A DNA stretch of 64,000 nt, taken from assembly GCF_030733385.1 (NCBI RefSeq), contig NZ_JASHJC010000012.1, forward strand, positions 62,001 through 126,000. Reading direction: 5' to 3'. The notes beneath the pieces are model-generated. The model was not told where the DNA came from. It was given only the letters and a program-made list of their open reading frames with translations, and made no database searches. Both the position numbers and the translations under genes were made by a program. This document shows, piece by piece, positions 36,734 through 46,020 of this stretch; position 1 is the first letter of the stretch, and each line of letters begins with the position of its first letter. Source of the DNA: Roseovarius sp. MMSF_3359. Its GTDB lineage: Bacteria; Pseudomonadota; Alphaproteobacteria; Rhodobacterales; Rhodobacteraceae.

Positions 36734-37489
36734 ATGAGACAGCTTTTGCTGGGGGTTCTGATGGGGCTGCTTGCTGTTCCTGCCGCCGCGCAGAGTGCGG
36801 ATGATCTCGACCGAAAGGCGCTGATCGAAGAATTGGACCGCAGCCCGAATGCGGAACAATTGGCGCGCAAGGCACGCTCTGTCGAGCTCTTGCGGGCGAA
36901 GGGCATCCCCGTGCTGGACAGCCTGCCTGTGATCGTGGACGAAGACCGCAGCCTGCGACGCACCAAAAAGGAGGTGGCGGAGCGGGCGCTTGCCCTGATG
37001 ATTGCGGCGGTCAAAGGGGAAACCGGGGATCAGGCCCTGATCGACACACTGATCGACCAATATGATGCGGGCGCTCTTTTTACCCTGGCGGAGCGCGCTT
37101 TCATCAACGACCCCAACCCGTCCGAACAGATGCGCGTTGAGATGAGCTGGCGCTATGAGGGGGTTCACACGCTTCTCTGGGCGCTGGGCTTCTACGATGC
37201 CCTGATGCCGCCGGATCAGATCGTCGATGTCTACGAAATGGGCACACTCCTGCGCGACCTTGGGCCGGACGGGTTGCGGCGCAAGGCGCAACTGCGGCCA
37301 CAGGCGGCGGTGCTTGATATGACCGATTTGGTCTACCGGATGAACTGGGCGGCGGTCGAGGCGCGGGTAAATGGCGAACCGGTCCCGGCGGGTATCCATC
37401 CGGGGATTGTCTACGAGCGGCACTACGCGCTCAACTGGCTGATCGGCTATGCTGGCCTCGGCTGGGACGAGATGCGCACCGATACCTGA
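36734..37489 (+). CDS. exported DUF4272-like protein
   Basis: A 251-residue protein with a signal peptide (MRQLLLGVLMGLLAVPAAAQ) fixed by GGAGAGG upstream. The mature part resembles DUF4272: an N-terminal ARKARSVELLRAKGIPVLDSLP-type segment (shown in part near residues 42-60), then EMSWRYEGVHTLLWALGF (about 136-153) and the C-terminal HYALNWLIGYAGLGWDE. The family has no known function. Here it stands between the terminator of the oxidase genes and SURF1, which makes a role in respiration possible but unproven. Confidence 0.75.
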   Translation: MRQLLLGVLMGLLAVPAAAQSADDLDRKALIEELDRSPNAEQLARKARSVELLRAKGIPVLDSLPVIVDEDRSLRRTKKEVAERALALMIAAVKGETGDQALIDTLIDQYDAGALFTLAERAFINDPNPSEQMRVEMSWRYEGVHTLLWALGFYDALMPPDQIVDVYEMGTLLRDLGPDGLRRKAQLRPQAAVLDMTDLVYRMNWAAVEARVNGEPVPAGIHPGIVYERHYALNWLIGYAGLGWDEMRTDT

Positions 37490-37554
37490 GGCACCCTGCC
37501 TTGCCCCCCCGCCTCCGCTTGATATAGGTGACGCAGAGCATTCTTCGGGACCAC

Positions 37555-38241
37555 ATGATGCGCCGCATTCTGATACCTCTGATCTTTGGGCTGACCGGCG
37601 CGGCCATCCTCATCTCGCTTGGCATCTGGCAGGTGCAGCGGCTTGCGTGGAAAGAGGGGGTGCTTGCGGATATCGAAGCGCGCATCGCCGCGGAGCCGGT
37701 GGCATTGCCCGCGTCTCCGGACCCTGCCGCCGATCAATACCTGCCGGTGACTGTCACCGGCATGCTGGGCCAACCGCCTTTGCGCGTTCTCGTGAGCCGC
37801 AAGCAGATCGGCGCGGGCTATCGCCTCATCACGACGCTGAGCACCGATGCGCGCACGATCCTCGTTGATCTTGGTTTCATCAAGGTCGATGAAACCATCC
37901 CCGCCTTTACCAATGAGACGGTCACCCTGACGGGCAATCTGAACTGGCCGGATGACCGCAACAGCTCCACCCCGGAGAATGATGTGACCGGCAACACCTG
38001 GTTTGCGCGGGACATTGACGAGATGGCCGGGATGCTCGGGGCCGAGCCTTTGCTGCTTGTTGTGCGCGAAACGTCGAAAACGGACCTTCCGGTGACGCCG
38101 TTGCCCGTGGACACGACCGCCATTCCCAACGATCACTTGAGCTACGCAATCACATGGTTTTCCCTGGCCGCGATCTGGCTGGTGATGACCGGATATTTCC
38201 TCTGGCGCACGACCAGAAAACCGAAAGGCGACGAGACGTGA
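37555..38241 (+). CDS. SURF1-family oxidase assembly protein
   Basis: A membrane protein of 228 residues that helps heme a insertion into cytochrome oxidase. The N-terminal helix (about residues 4-22) leads to LGIWQVQRLAWKEGVLADIE, the SURF1 opening, and a second helix is at about 202-220 (ITWFSLAAIWLVMTGYFLW). Two ATG codons stand together at 37555 and 37558, and a GTG start at 37528 is also possible. The stop overlaps the GTG start of thrC. Confidence 0.92.
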   Translation: MMRRILIPLIFGLTGAAILISLGIWQVQRLAWKEGVLADIEARIAAEPVALPASPDPAADQYLPVTVTGMLGQPPLRVLVSRKQIGAGYRLITTLSTDARTILVDLGFIKVDETIPAFTNETVTLTGNLNWPDDRNSSTPENDVTGNTWFARDIDEMAGMLGAEPLLLVVRETSKTDLPVTPLPVDTTAIPNDHLSYAITWFSLAAIWLVMTGYFLWRTTRKPKGDET

Positions 38242-39626
38242 GATATGTATCGACAAGGGGTCAGGCCCCGGTCCTGAGTTTCGAAGAGGCGATGCTGACC
38301 GGGCTGGCGCGCGATGGCGGGCTCTATCTGCCGGAAACGATCCCGACACTGTCTCATGATGAGATCGCGGCACTCGAAGGCGTGTCCTACGAAGAGGCGG
38401 CGTTTCGGATCATGAAGCCTTACATCGGCGACACGTTCACCGATGACGAGTTTCGCGGCATCATCGCGCGGGCCTATGAGGGGTTCGGCCATGCCGCCCG
38501 CGCACCGCTGGTGCAATTGGATAGCGGCCACTTCCTGCTGGAGCTCTTCCACGGGCCGACGCTCGCGTTCAAGGACTTCGCGATGCAGCTTATCGGGCAG
38601 CTCTTCGAGGCGTCGCTCAAACGTTCCGGCAAACGGGTCTGCATCGTCGGCGCAACAAGTGGCGATACCGGCTCGGCGGCGATCGAAGCGTTTCGCGGGC
38701 TTGAAGCGGTGGATGTGTTCATCCTCTACCCCCATGGCCGCGTCTCCGAGGTACAGCGGCGGCAGATGTCGACACCCTCCGAGGACAATGTGCATGCCAT
38801 CGCATTGGACGGGCATTTCGACGATTGCCAGGCCAAGGTCAAAGACATGTTCAACGATTTCGAGTTCCGCGATGCCGTTGGCCTGGCGGGCGTCAACTCG
38901 ATCAACTGGGCGCGGGTGCTGGCGCAGGTGGTCTATTACTTCACTTCCGCGGTCAGCCTCGGCGCGCCGCAGCGCAAGGTCAGCTTCACCGTCCCCACCG
39001 GCAATTTCGGTGATATCTTCGCGGGCTACATCGCCAAACGGATGGGTCTGCCCATCGACCGGCTGGTGGTGGCGACGAACCAGAACGACATCTTGCATCG
39101 CTGCCTGAGCACGTCTGAATACAAACCCGATGGCGTGATCCCCTCGATCAGCCCGTCGATGGATATCCAGGTCAGCTCCAATTTCGAACGCGCACTCTTC
39201 GAGGCCTATGGGCGCGATGGCGCGGCCATCAGCCAGTTGATGGAGGAGTTGAAAGAGGGCGCATTCAGCGTCTCGCAAGGCGCGTTGCAAGCGTTGCGCG
39301 AAAGTTTCGACAGTGACCGGTGCAGCGAGGATGAAACCCGCGCCACGATCCGCGCGGCCCATGCGACCACCGGCGAATTGCTCTGTCCGCATGGCGCGAT
39401 CGGGGTCAAGGTTGCCGATGAACATCGCGTGGCCGGGACGCCGATGATCACGCTGGCCACGGCCCATCCGGCCAAGTTTCCGGACGCGGTGGAAGGGGCG
39501 AGCGGTGTGCATCCCCCCTTGCCCCCCGCCATGTCGGACCTGTATGAGCGGTCAGAACGGATCACCCGGGTCGCGAATGACCTGGGGGCCATCGAGACAC
39601 TCATAAGGGACCGGACCGGGAATTGA
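38238..39626 (+). CDS. thrC: threonine synthase
   Basis: PLP-dependent enzyme of 462 residues converting phosphohomoserine to threonine. The lysine that binds PLP is in PTLAFKDFAMQL (about residue 110), with the phosphate-binding glycines in GATSGDTGSAAIEAF. The length and the start MRYVSTRGQAP are those of the long bacterial class. The GTG start overlaps the SURF1 stop (GTGA), so translation is coupled, and its own stop overlaps the TTG start of the peptidase gene. Confidence 0.97.
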   Translation: MRYVSTRGQAPVLSFEEAMLTGLARDGGLYLPETIPTLSHDEIAALEGVSYEEAAFRIMKPYIGDTFTDDEFRGIIARAYEGFGHAARAPLVQLDSGHFLLELFHGPTLAFKDFAMQLIGQLFEASLKRSGKRVCIVGATSGDTGSAAIEAFRGLEAVDVFILYPHGRVSEVQRRQMSTPSEDNVHAIALDGHFDDCQAKVKDMFNDFEFRDAVGLAGVNSINWARVLAQVVYYFTSAVSLGAPQRKVSFTVPTGNFGDIFAGYIAKRMGLPIDRLVVATNQNDILHRCLSTSEYKPDGVIPSISPSMDIQVSSNFERALFEAYGRDGAAISQLMEELKEGAFSVSQGALQALRESFDSDRCSEDETRATIRAAHATTGELLCPHGAIGVKVADEHRVAGTPMITLATAHPAKFPDAVEGASGVHPPLPPAMSDLYERSERITRVANDLGAIETLIRDRTGN

Positions 39627-40885
39627 CCGTAAACCTCACGACGCTTTCAAACGGATTTCGCATCGTCACCGAACATATGCCGGGGCTGCAATCGGCCTCG
39701 ATCGGCATTTGGGTTCTGGCCGGTGCGCGCCACGAAGAGGCCAGTCAGAACGGCATCGCGCATTTCCTCGAACATATGGCCTTCAAGGGGACGGAGCGGC
39801 GTTCCGCGTTGCAGATCGCCGAGGCCATCGAGGATGTGGGCGGCTATATCAACGCCTACACCTCGCGCGAGGTGACGGCCTATTACGCACGCGTGTTGCA
39901 GGATGATGTGCCACTGGCGCTGGACGTGGTTGCCGATATCCTGCGCAACCCGGTCTTTGACGAGGGTGAGATCGAGATCGAGCGCGGTGTGATCCTGCAG
40001 GAAATTGGACAGGCGCTTGATACGCCCGACGACATCATCTTCGACTGGCTGCAGGAGAAGGCCTATCCCGATCATCCGCTGGGCCGCACCATCCTTGGCC
40101 CCGAAGAGCGGGTGCGGGCGTTTTCCCGGTCCGACCTGCAACGGTTTGTGGGGCAATATTACCGGCCCGGTCAGATGATCCTGTCGGCCGCGGGCGCGGT
40201 GGATCACGCGGCCCTGGTCAAATCCGCCGAGGCGCTTTTTGGCGATATGGCCGCGACCCCCACCATTCACGCCGCCGAGGCGCGGTTTGCCGGGGGCGAA
40301 AGCCGCACCCTCAAGCAGCTTGAACAGGCGCATTTCGCGCTGGCTTTCGAGAGCCCGAACTACACCGATCCGGCGATCTATACCGCGCAGATCTATGCCA
40401 GTGCCCTGGGCGGGTCGATGTCCTCGCGCCTGTTTCAGGAAGTGCGCGAAAAACGCGGGCTGTGCTATACGATCTATGCGCAGGCCGGGGCCTATGCCGA
40501 TACGGGCATGACGACGATCTATGCGGGTACCTCTGCCGGGCAGATGGCTGATCTGGCGCAGATCACTGTCGATGAGATGAAACGCGCGGCGGATGACATG
40601 ACCGCGGTCGAAGTGGACCGTGCCCGCGCGCAGATGAAGGCGGGGCTGCTGATGGGGCTGGAGAGCCCGTCGAACCGCGCGGAACGCCTGAGCCGGATGT
40701 TGCAGATCTGGGGCCGGGTGCCGGGCCTTGACGAGGTCGTGGCCAATATCGACGCGGTGACCCTCGCCGATGTCCGTACGCTTGCGGAACACCTGGCCAG
40801 CCGCGCCCCCGCCGCCATGGCGCTTTACGGGCCGGTAGAGGGGGCGCCAACACTGGATGCGTTGCAGGAAAGGCGCGCCGCCTGA
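39623..40885 (+). CDS. M16-family zinc peptidase
   Basis: A 420-residue mitochondrial-processing-peptidase-like protein (M16B). The inverted zinc motif HFLEH is at about residues 47-51, and the distal glutamate lies in EIEIERGVILQEI (about 112-124). A second, inactive-type half follows from about residue 210. The TTG start lies within the thrC stop overlap. Natural substrates of bacterial homologues are poorly known. Confidence 0.92.
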   Translation: MTVNLTTLSNGFRIVTEHMPGLQSASIGIWVLAGARHEEASQNGIAHFLEHMAFKGTERRSALQIAEAIEDVGGYINAYTSREVTAYYARVLQDDVPLALDVVADILRNPVFDEGEIEIERGVILQEIGQALDTPDDIIFDWLQEKAYPDHPLGRTILGPEERVRAFSRSDLQRFVGQYYRPGQMILSAAGAVDHAALVKSAEALFGDMAATPTIHAAEARFAGGESRTLKQLEQAHFALAFESPNYTDPAIYTAQIYASALGGSMSSRLFQEVREKRGLCYTIYAQAGAYADTGMTTIYAGTSAGQMADLAQITVDEMKRAADDMTAVEVDRARAQMKAGLLMGLESPSNRAERLSRMLQIWGRVPGLDEVVANIDAVTLADVRTLAEHLASRAPAAMALYGPVEGAPTLDALQERRAA

Positions 40886-41469
40886 TGTTCCTGCCACGCC
40901 GGAAGCTCAAGATCGAGACCGAGCGCATGACACTGCGCCAACCGATTCTGAGCGATTTCCGTGCGTGGAGCAGCCTTCGGGGCCAATCCGCCGATTTCCT
41001 GATCCCGTGGGAGCCGATCTGGGCGTCGGATCACCTGGCACGCAAGGGGTTCACAAACCGGGTCTACTGGGCGCAGCGGTCGATCGGCAACGGCTCGGCG
41101 GTGCCGCTCTTCCTGATCCGTCGCGAGGATCAGAACCTCCTGGGCGCGATCACCCTCGACAATATCCGCCGCGGTCCGGCGCAGGCCGGGACGTTGGGCT
41201 ATTGGATCGGGGAGCCTTATGCGCGGCAGGGCTACATGCAGGAAGCGATCAAAAGCGTCGTGCATTACGCCTTCGAACGGCTGGACCTGAGCCGTGTCGA
41301 GGCGGCATGCCTGCCCGAGAACAAACCTTCGCGCGCGCTGCTCGAAAAATGCGGGTTCAAATATGAAGGTGTGGCGCAGAGCTATCTGCAGATCAACGGC
41401 CGGTGGCGCACTCATGTGCTCTACGCCGCTTTGCGCATGGACCGCCGTGGCAAGACCGACGCGGGGTAG
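40885..41469 (+). CDS. GNAT N-acetyltransferase, RimJ/RimL type
   Basis: A 194-residue acetyltransferase. The acetyl-CoA site follows the usual pattern: AGTLGYWIGEPYARQGYMQEAI (shown in part around 109-128) and CLPENKPSRALLEKCGFKYEG (about 145-165). The N-terminal IETERMTLRQP and the RimJ-like HVLYAAL end support ribosomal-protein-type acetylation; the substrate is not proven. Its ATG overlaps the peptidase stop. A hairpin terminates this transcript 13 bases later. Confidence 0.88.
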   Translation: MFLPRRKLKIETERMTLRQPILSDFRAWSSLRGQSADFLIPWEPIWASDHLARKGFTNRVYWAQRSIGNGSAVPLFLIRREDQNLLGAITLDNIRRGPAQAGTLGYWIGEPYARQGYMQEAIKSVVHYAFERLDLSRVEAACLPENKPSRALLEKCGFKYEGVAQSYLQINGRWRTHVLYAALRMDRRGKTDAG

Positions 41470-41482
41470 GGCGCCGGTGCTG

Positions 41483-41503
41483 CAAGGCGGAATGACCGCC
41501 TTG
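41483..41503 (+). terminator. hairpin after the GNAT gene
   Basis: CAAGGCGG at 41483-41490 and CCGCCTTG at 41496-41503 form a perfect eight-base stem with an AATGA loop; no T-tract. It lies 14 bases after the stop and probably ends the SURF1-thrC-M16-GNAT transcript. Confidence 0.5.
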
Positions 41504-41623
41504 AGCCCGAAGCGGTCACGCACTCTTGCCCGGAAGCAGTGCGCATCGCGCCGCGGGGTAGCGCCCGACGCTCAATTTCTGAAGAGTCCCACTCAGCCGC
41601 CGTTTGCACCATTCTTGGAAGTA

Positions 41624-41917
41624 TCAATCTATTGGTTTACAGCGCCATTCGACTGCTGGGCTATCGCTTACAGCCAATTCAACTAATCGAAGACACGCCG
41701 CCTCATCGCCGGGATCGGCAAACCCGAAAATGAAAATCATCTTTTCCCATTCGCCCATCACATTTTTCTGCTCAACCCAGTACCCAAACTGAGTTAACTG
41801 ATTGCTTTGTAGATCGTTCGATAACTGAGAAAGATCAGCTGTATATTCATCAGTTTGAGAGAATGCAGGATGCATGCCAGTTAGAAATATGGTTAATGCA
41901 ATTGGGGTTTTCATCAA
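41624..41917 (-). CDS. small exported protein, unknown
   Basis: A 97-residue protein with a signal-like N-terminus (MMKTPIALTIFLTGMHPAFSQ) and a mature part of about 76 residues containing two cysteines (CLRLVELA and WRCKPID near the end), which could form a disulfide. No family is recognised. It lies in an AT-richer patch unlike its neighbours, suggesting transfer. The frame is plausible because of its signal peptide, but no homology can be shown. Confidence 0.5.
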   Translation of the reverse strand: MMKTPIALTIFLTGMHPAFSQTDEYTADLSQLSNDLQSNQLTQFGYWVEQKNVMGEWEKMIFIFGFADPGDEAACLRLVELAVSDSPAVEWRCKPID

Positions 41918-41945
41918 TCTGCACCTTTTTTAAAGGAATCTTGGA

Positions 41946-42149
41946 TCAAAGCACACGTAACCCATAAGCTAGATGCCAGAGAAAACTGGTCCTGGTTTCA
42001 ACATCAGCCAAACAAACTGGATCGGCGACGCCCTTGTCGGTTTGGCACATGCCAATTGAGAGGGCATAATGCTCATTTTCCAATCTAATGATGGCCGAAC
42101 CGAACCAGGCAATACAACTCACTAAAGAAACTATGAGCAAGTTCTTCAT
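41946..42149 (-). CDS. small membrane-anchored protein, unknown
   Basis: A 67-residue protein starting MKNLLIVSLVSCIAWFGSAII (shown in part), so one signal anchor, then a short periplasmic part with YALSIGMC, VADPVCLADVETRTSFLWH. Two cysteines follow the helix. The start has AAGG at about 9 bases. Such short proteins with an ADPVCL..VETRT core are seen in other roseobacters, but none has a known role. The same AT-richer patch as the previous gene. Confidence 0.55.
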   Translation of the reverse strand: MKNLLIVSLVSCIAWFGSAIIRLENEHYALSIGMCQTDKGVADPVCLADVETRTSFLWHLAYGLRVL

Positions 42150-42315
42150 CCCTTCGAACCTTTGTTGGAACTGTCGATCGACAACCTGACACAACCGACC
42201 AGCGACGTCCAATGTCTGGCTAGAGCCCGAACCTACCGATGCTGCAAGATGCATGAAGGGCTGCTTACTAAAATCTGGTTGTACGGAACGGTCTGACGCC
42301 GCTCCGTGACAATGG

Positions 42316-43326
42316 TTAAAATTCTTCAACGACGATCTTACCCTTGGCTTGACCAGTCTCGACCAGCCTGTGCGCTTCACGCATCTTGGCGGCACTGATC
42401 GGAGATAGAACCTCGGAGACGGTCGTCTTGATGTTTCCCGCATCAATTTGATCGGCCACGTAAGACAGCAGGCGGTGCTGCTCGATCATGTCCGGCGTCT
42501 GGTGCATTGAGCGGGCAAACATGAATTCCCAATGAAAGCTCGCGGCCTTGGTCTTCATTCCGCCCATTGGCATGGGCAGATCGGTGTCGTCGATACTGAC
42601 AATGCCGCCTTGCGGGCGGATCAGTTCAACCGCCGTGTTCCAGTGGCGCATGTCGTTGAAGATCGCGATATAATCGACGTGCTTGATGCCAATAGCGTGC
42701 ACCTGCGCAACCATATCTTCGCGGTGGTTGACGACATGATCCGCGCCAAGCGATTTCACCCAATCCGAAGTCTCGGAGCGGGATGCGGTGGCAATCACCG
42801 TCAAACCGGCCAGCTTGGCAAGCTGGATACCGATGGAGCCGACACCACCACCTGCACCGATGATAAGGATTGATTGTCCGGCATCCGCTCCGTCGCGATC
42901 TATGCCCAGACGATCAAAAAACGCCTCGTAAGCTGTGATTGTCGTTAGAGGGAGGGCGGCGGCTTCGGCGTGCGACAGAGATGCAGGCTTACGACCGACG
43001 ATCCGCTCATCGACAAGATGGAACTCGGCATTGGTGCCCGAGCGGGTGATGTCGCCCGCATAGTACACCTCATCGCCCGGCATGAAGAGGGTCACGTCCG
43101 GACCGACAGCTTCGACCACGCCGGATGCGTCATAGCCGATAATGCGCGGTGTCTCTTCCACCTTGTCTTTGGGTGCGCGCACTTTCACATCGACCGGGTT
43201 CACGGCAACTGCCTTGACGTTGACAAGTATGTCACGGCCTTCAGGTTTGGGTTTTTCTATCTCCAGATCGAGAAACGCATCGACGTCCTCGACTGTGAGG
43301 TAGTGAGTAAATCCAACGGCTTTCAT
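42316..43326 (-). CDS. zinc-free quinone oxidoreductase / zinc-binding ADH family protein
   Basis: Medium-chain dehydrogenase/reductase of 336 residues. The GroES-like N-terminal half (VNPVDVKVRAP, GYDASGVVEAVGPDV) and the NADPH-binding loop IIGAGGGVGSIGIQLAK (about residues 145-161) are clear; structural zinc cysteines are missing, as in the quinone oxidoreductase class. AAGGG precedes the ATG at 43326. It is the last gene of the leftward redox cluster under the LysR regulator. It probably reduces quinones or enones. Confidence 0.9.
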   Translation of the reverse strand: MKAVGFTHYLTVEDVDAFLDLEIEKPKPEGRDILVNVKAVAVNPVDVKVRAPKDKVEETPRIIGYDASGVVEAVGPDVTLFMPGDEVYYAGDITRSGTNAEFHLVDERIVGRKPASLSHAEAAALPLTTITAYEAFFDRLGIDRDGADAGQSILIIGAGGGVGSIGIQLAKLAGLTVIATASRSETSDWVKSLGADHVVNHREDMVAQVHAIGIKHVDYIAIFNDMRHWNTAVELIRPQGGIVSIDDTDLPMPMGGMKTKAASFHWEFMFARSMHQTPDMIEQHRLLSYVADQIDAGNIKTTVSEVLSPISAAKMREAHRLVETGQAKGKIVVEEF

Positions 43327-43364
43327 AGTATTTTCCCTTTCGCGTAGTGGGCTTACCTCGGCCG

Positions 43365-43727
43365 TCATTCGGCAGACGGGTCGCCCTGTGAAAATTCGAC
43401 GGTGACGAAAACGAGCTCCGTCTCGCCGGTGTTGGTCAGGTCGTGGACAAAGGCATCGTCAGGCGACAGATCGGGGAAATGCTGCGTCTGGCCGTTGGTG
43501 TAGGTCACATCGACCACACGACCGTCATCGAAGCGGGATCGGGCCGTGCCATCGGTCAGAACTGTCCAGAAGTAGGGGCGGTCATGACGATGGGGTGGAT
43601 GGGTTTCGCCGGGCGGCACCCGGAGGTGCCAGATACGCATTCCGTCTGTCTCAGCGACAAGCGCAGTGCCGATCCGGTCATTTGCCCGACCTTCAGTGAT
43701 CTCGCGATCTGTCAGCGGGGCGGTCAT
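43365..43727 (-). CDS. cupin-domain protein
   Basis: A 120-residue single cupin barrel. The metal-binding motif is visible as GETHPPHRHDRPYFWTV (about residues 39-55) and a second histidine in PDDAFVHDLTNTGETELVFV. The chemistry is unknown; small cupins beside oxidoreductases often bind or isomerise small substrates. The ATG overlaps the stop of the old yellow enzyme gene (ATGA), so expression is coupled. Confidence 0.85.
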   Translation of the reverse strand: MTAPLTDREITEGRANDRIGTALVAETDGMRIWHLRVPPGETHPPHRHDRPYFWTVLTDGTARSRFDDGRVVDVTYTNGQTQHFPDLSPDDAFVHDLTNTGETELVFVTVEFSQGDPSAE

Positions 43728-44812
43728 GCTGCAGCCTCATAGGTCGTATAGCCTGCCGCATCGCCACCGAACAGCGTGTCACCATCGAAGCCGGACAGCG
43801 ACAAGTCCTCCGCAAATCGACGTGGCAGATCAGGGTTGGCGATGAATGGGCGTCCAAAGGCCACAGCATCGACGTAACCGTTCTCGATAACTGCGTTGGC
43901 CTTGTCCGGTGTGTAGCCACCTGCGACGATGACCGACCCCGAATAGGCCTTGCGCAATTCCTTGCGGAACCATTCCGGCGTTTCCGGCGCATCGTCCCAA
44001 TCGGCTTCGGCCAGATGGATGTAGGCCAATCCGATCCGGTCCAGCTCCTTTGCCAGGGTCAGGATGGTCTGTGGCGCGTCCGCGTCATCCATACCGCGTT
44101 GCGTGATAAAGGGCGAGAAACGAATGCCAGTCCGGTTTGCACCCATCTCGGATGTCACCGCTTCGGCAACTTCCACCGCAAAACGGATACGGTTTTCCAC
44201 AGAACCTCCATAGGCGTCATCACGATGGTTGGATGTGCTGCGCAGGAACTCGTCAATGAGGTATCCATTGGCTGCGTGAATCTCGACGCCATCAAATCCG
44301 GCGGCTTTGGCGTTACGGGCCGCAAGGCGGTAGTCCTCGACAACGCGGGCGATTTCATCTGTTTCAAGCGCGCGCGGAACAGGGCATTCCACCATGCCGC
44401 CCTCGCCGGTCTCGGGGTCCACGATCCAGACGGTCGCATCCGGGGCAATAGCAGACGGCGCAACAGGCTTGCCATCTGCGTGGAACATCGGGTGGCTCAT
44501 TCTGCCCACATGCCAGAGCTGCAAGACGATGCGTCCTTCCTTGGCATGAACCGCTTCTGTCACCAGTTTCCATCCGGCAACCTGTGCCTTGGAATTGATG
44601 CCCGGCGTGAAGGAGTAACCCTTGCCTTCCGGTGTGATCTGTGTGGCTTCTGTGATGATCATGCCTGCGCTGGCACGTTGCGCGTAATACTCTGCCATCA
44701 TGGCGTTCGGCACATCGCCTGGTTGGGTTGACCGTGAGCGGGTCATCGGGGCCATGACCACCCTGTTAGGCAGGTCGATGTTGCCGATGGTTACGGGGTT
44801 GAAAAGTGTCAT
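43724..44812 (-). CDS. old yellow enzyme-type alkene reductase
   Basis: FMN-dependent ene-reductase of 362 residues (NemA class). The substrate-binding His and Asn are in VEIHAANGYLIDEF (about residues 176-189) with the following Tyr; the FMN site includes NRVVMAPMTRSRS (about 16-28) and GGYTPDKANAVIENG. AAAGGAA precedes the ATG. It reduces activated double bonds of enones, maleimides or nitro-esters, and is the core enzyme of this electrophile-response cluster. Confidence 0.95.
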   Translation of the reverse strand: MTLFNPVTIGNIDLPNRVVMAPMTRSRSTQPGDVPNAMMAEYYAQRASAGMIITEATQITPEGKGYSFTPGINSKAQVAGWKLVTEAVHAKEGRIVLQLWHVGRMSHPMFHADGKPVAPSAIAPDATVWIVDPETGEGGMVECPVPRALETDEIARVVEDYRLAARNAKAAGFDGVEIHAANGYLIDEFLRSTSNHRDDAYGGSVENRIRFAVEVAEAVTSEMGANRTGIRFSPFITQRGMDDADAPQTILTLAKELDRIGLAYIHLAEADWDDAPETPEWFRKELRKAYSGSVIVAGGYTPDKANAVIENGYVDAVAFGRPFIANPDLPRRFAEDLSLSGFDGDTLFGGDAAGYTTYEAAA

Positions 44813-44830
44813 GTCAGGTTCCTTTCGATT

Positions 44831-46006
44831 TCAGGCGTGGGTGGCGGCGGGAGCGGGTTTCCGCTCCTGCCAGATGATGAAGGCGAGACCGATTGCGGGC
44901 ACGATGATCGCAGCGAAGGGGATGTAAGCTGCCCCCAGCGTGCTATCGACAACCGCGCCACCGATGATGCCGCCCAGGGCGTTGGCGATGTTGAAGGCCG
45001 AGATATTGGCGGTTGCTGCAAGCTCGGGCGCTTTACCGCCATGCTTCATGACGCGCATCTGCATCGGCGGGACGTTGGCGAAAGAGACGACGCCAAAGAT
45101 GAAGGCCGCAGCAACGAACAGGTAGGGTTGCGAGGCCACCATACCGACCACGATCAGGGAGGCGATCATTGCGGCAGGCCAGCCGATCAGGGACGCACTG
45201 AGGTTCTTGTCGGCAGTCTTGCCACCCAGCGTGTTGCCAAAGACGAGACCCAGCCCGATGATCACCAGAATCCATGTCAGGGACGACCGTTCAAAGCCTG
45301 CGACCTGTTCTGCGATAGGCGCGATGTAGCCGTAGAAGGTCATGAAGCCGACCCAGCCAAGCGTTGTGATGAACAAACTGGCCAGCAACTGCGGATTGCG
45401 GAATGCGCCGATCTGCGATCGGATGGATTTCGGCTCCTCAGCACCTTGCGGCGGGATAGCAACAGCAATGGCAGCGGCAGCCATTGCACCAAGCATCGCG
45501 ACGACGATGAAGGTCGTGTTCCAGCCGAACATATTGCCGATCCATGCGCCACCGGGAACACCCAGGACGTTGGCCAGCGTCAGGCCCGCAAACATCTGGC
45601 CGACCGCCTGGCCTTCCATGTCCTTGGCAACCAGCCGCGTCGCAACAACGGCTCCGATGCCGTAGAATGGCCCCTGTGTCAGACCAGCCATGACCCGGCT
45701 GATCATCAGTGTTGTGTAATCGGTGGCAAAGGCCGTGATCAGGTTCGAGACGACGAAGAGCGCCATCAGACCGATCAGCACAACGCGCTTGCGGTAGCGG
45801 GCCAGCCAGAGTGTCAGGATCGGCCCGCCAATGACGATGGCCATCGCGTAGGCGGTGATGAGGTGGCCCGCCTGACCTTCAGAGATATTCAAGCTTTCGG
45901 ACACTTGGGTCAGAATACCGGCAATGACAAATTCTGCTGTGCCGATGGCGAATGCTGCGAGCGTCAATATCCAGACCTGCAGCGGCATTTTCGATTTGAG
46001 GGACAT
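44831..46006 (-). CDS. MFS efflux transporter (AraJ/YdhP type)
   Basis: Twelve-helix major facilitator of 391 residues. The start region WILTLAAFAIGTAEFVIAGIL and motif A LWLARYRKRVVLIGLMALF (about 63-81) place it with the DHA1 sugar/drug efflux group. A strong AAGGAGG precedes the ATG. It lies between the ene-reductase and SDR genes, so it probably exports the toxic substrate or its reduced product. Confidence 0.92.
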   Translation of the reverse strand: MSLKSKMPLQVWILTLAAFAIGTAEFVIAGILTQVSESLNISEGQAGHLITAYAMAIVIGGPILTLWLARYRKRVVLIGLMALFVVSNLITAFATDYTTLMISRVMAGLTQGPFYGIGAVVATRLVAKDMEGQAVGQMFAGLTLANVLGVPGGAWIGNMFGWNTTFIVVAMLGAMAAAAIAVAIPPQGAEEPKSIRSQIGAFRNPQLLASLFITTLGWVGFMTFYGYIAPIAEQVAGFERSSLTWILVIIGLGLVFGNTLGGKTADKNLSASLIGWPAAMIASLIVVGMVASQPYLFVAAAFIFGVVSFANVPPMQMRVMKHGGKAPELAATANISAFNIANALGGIIGGAVVDSTLGAAYIPFAAIIVPAIGLAFIIWQERKPAPAATHA

Positions 46007-46020
46007 GATGTGGTCCTCCT

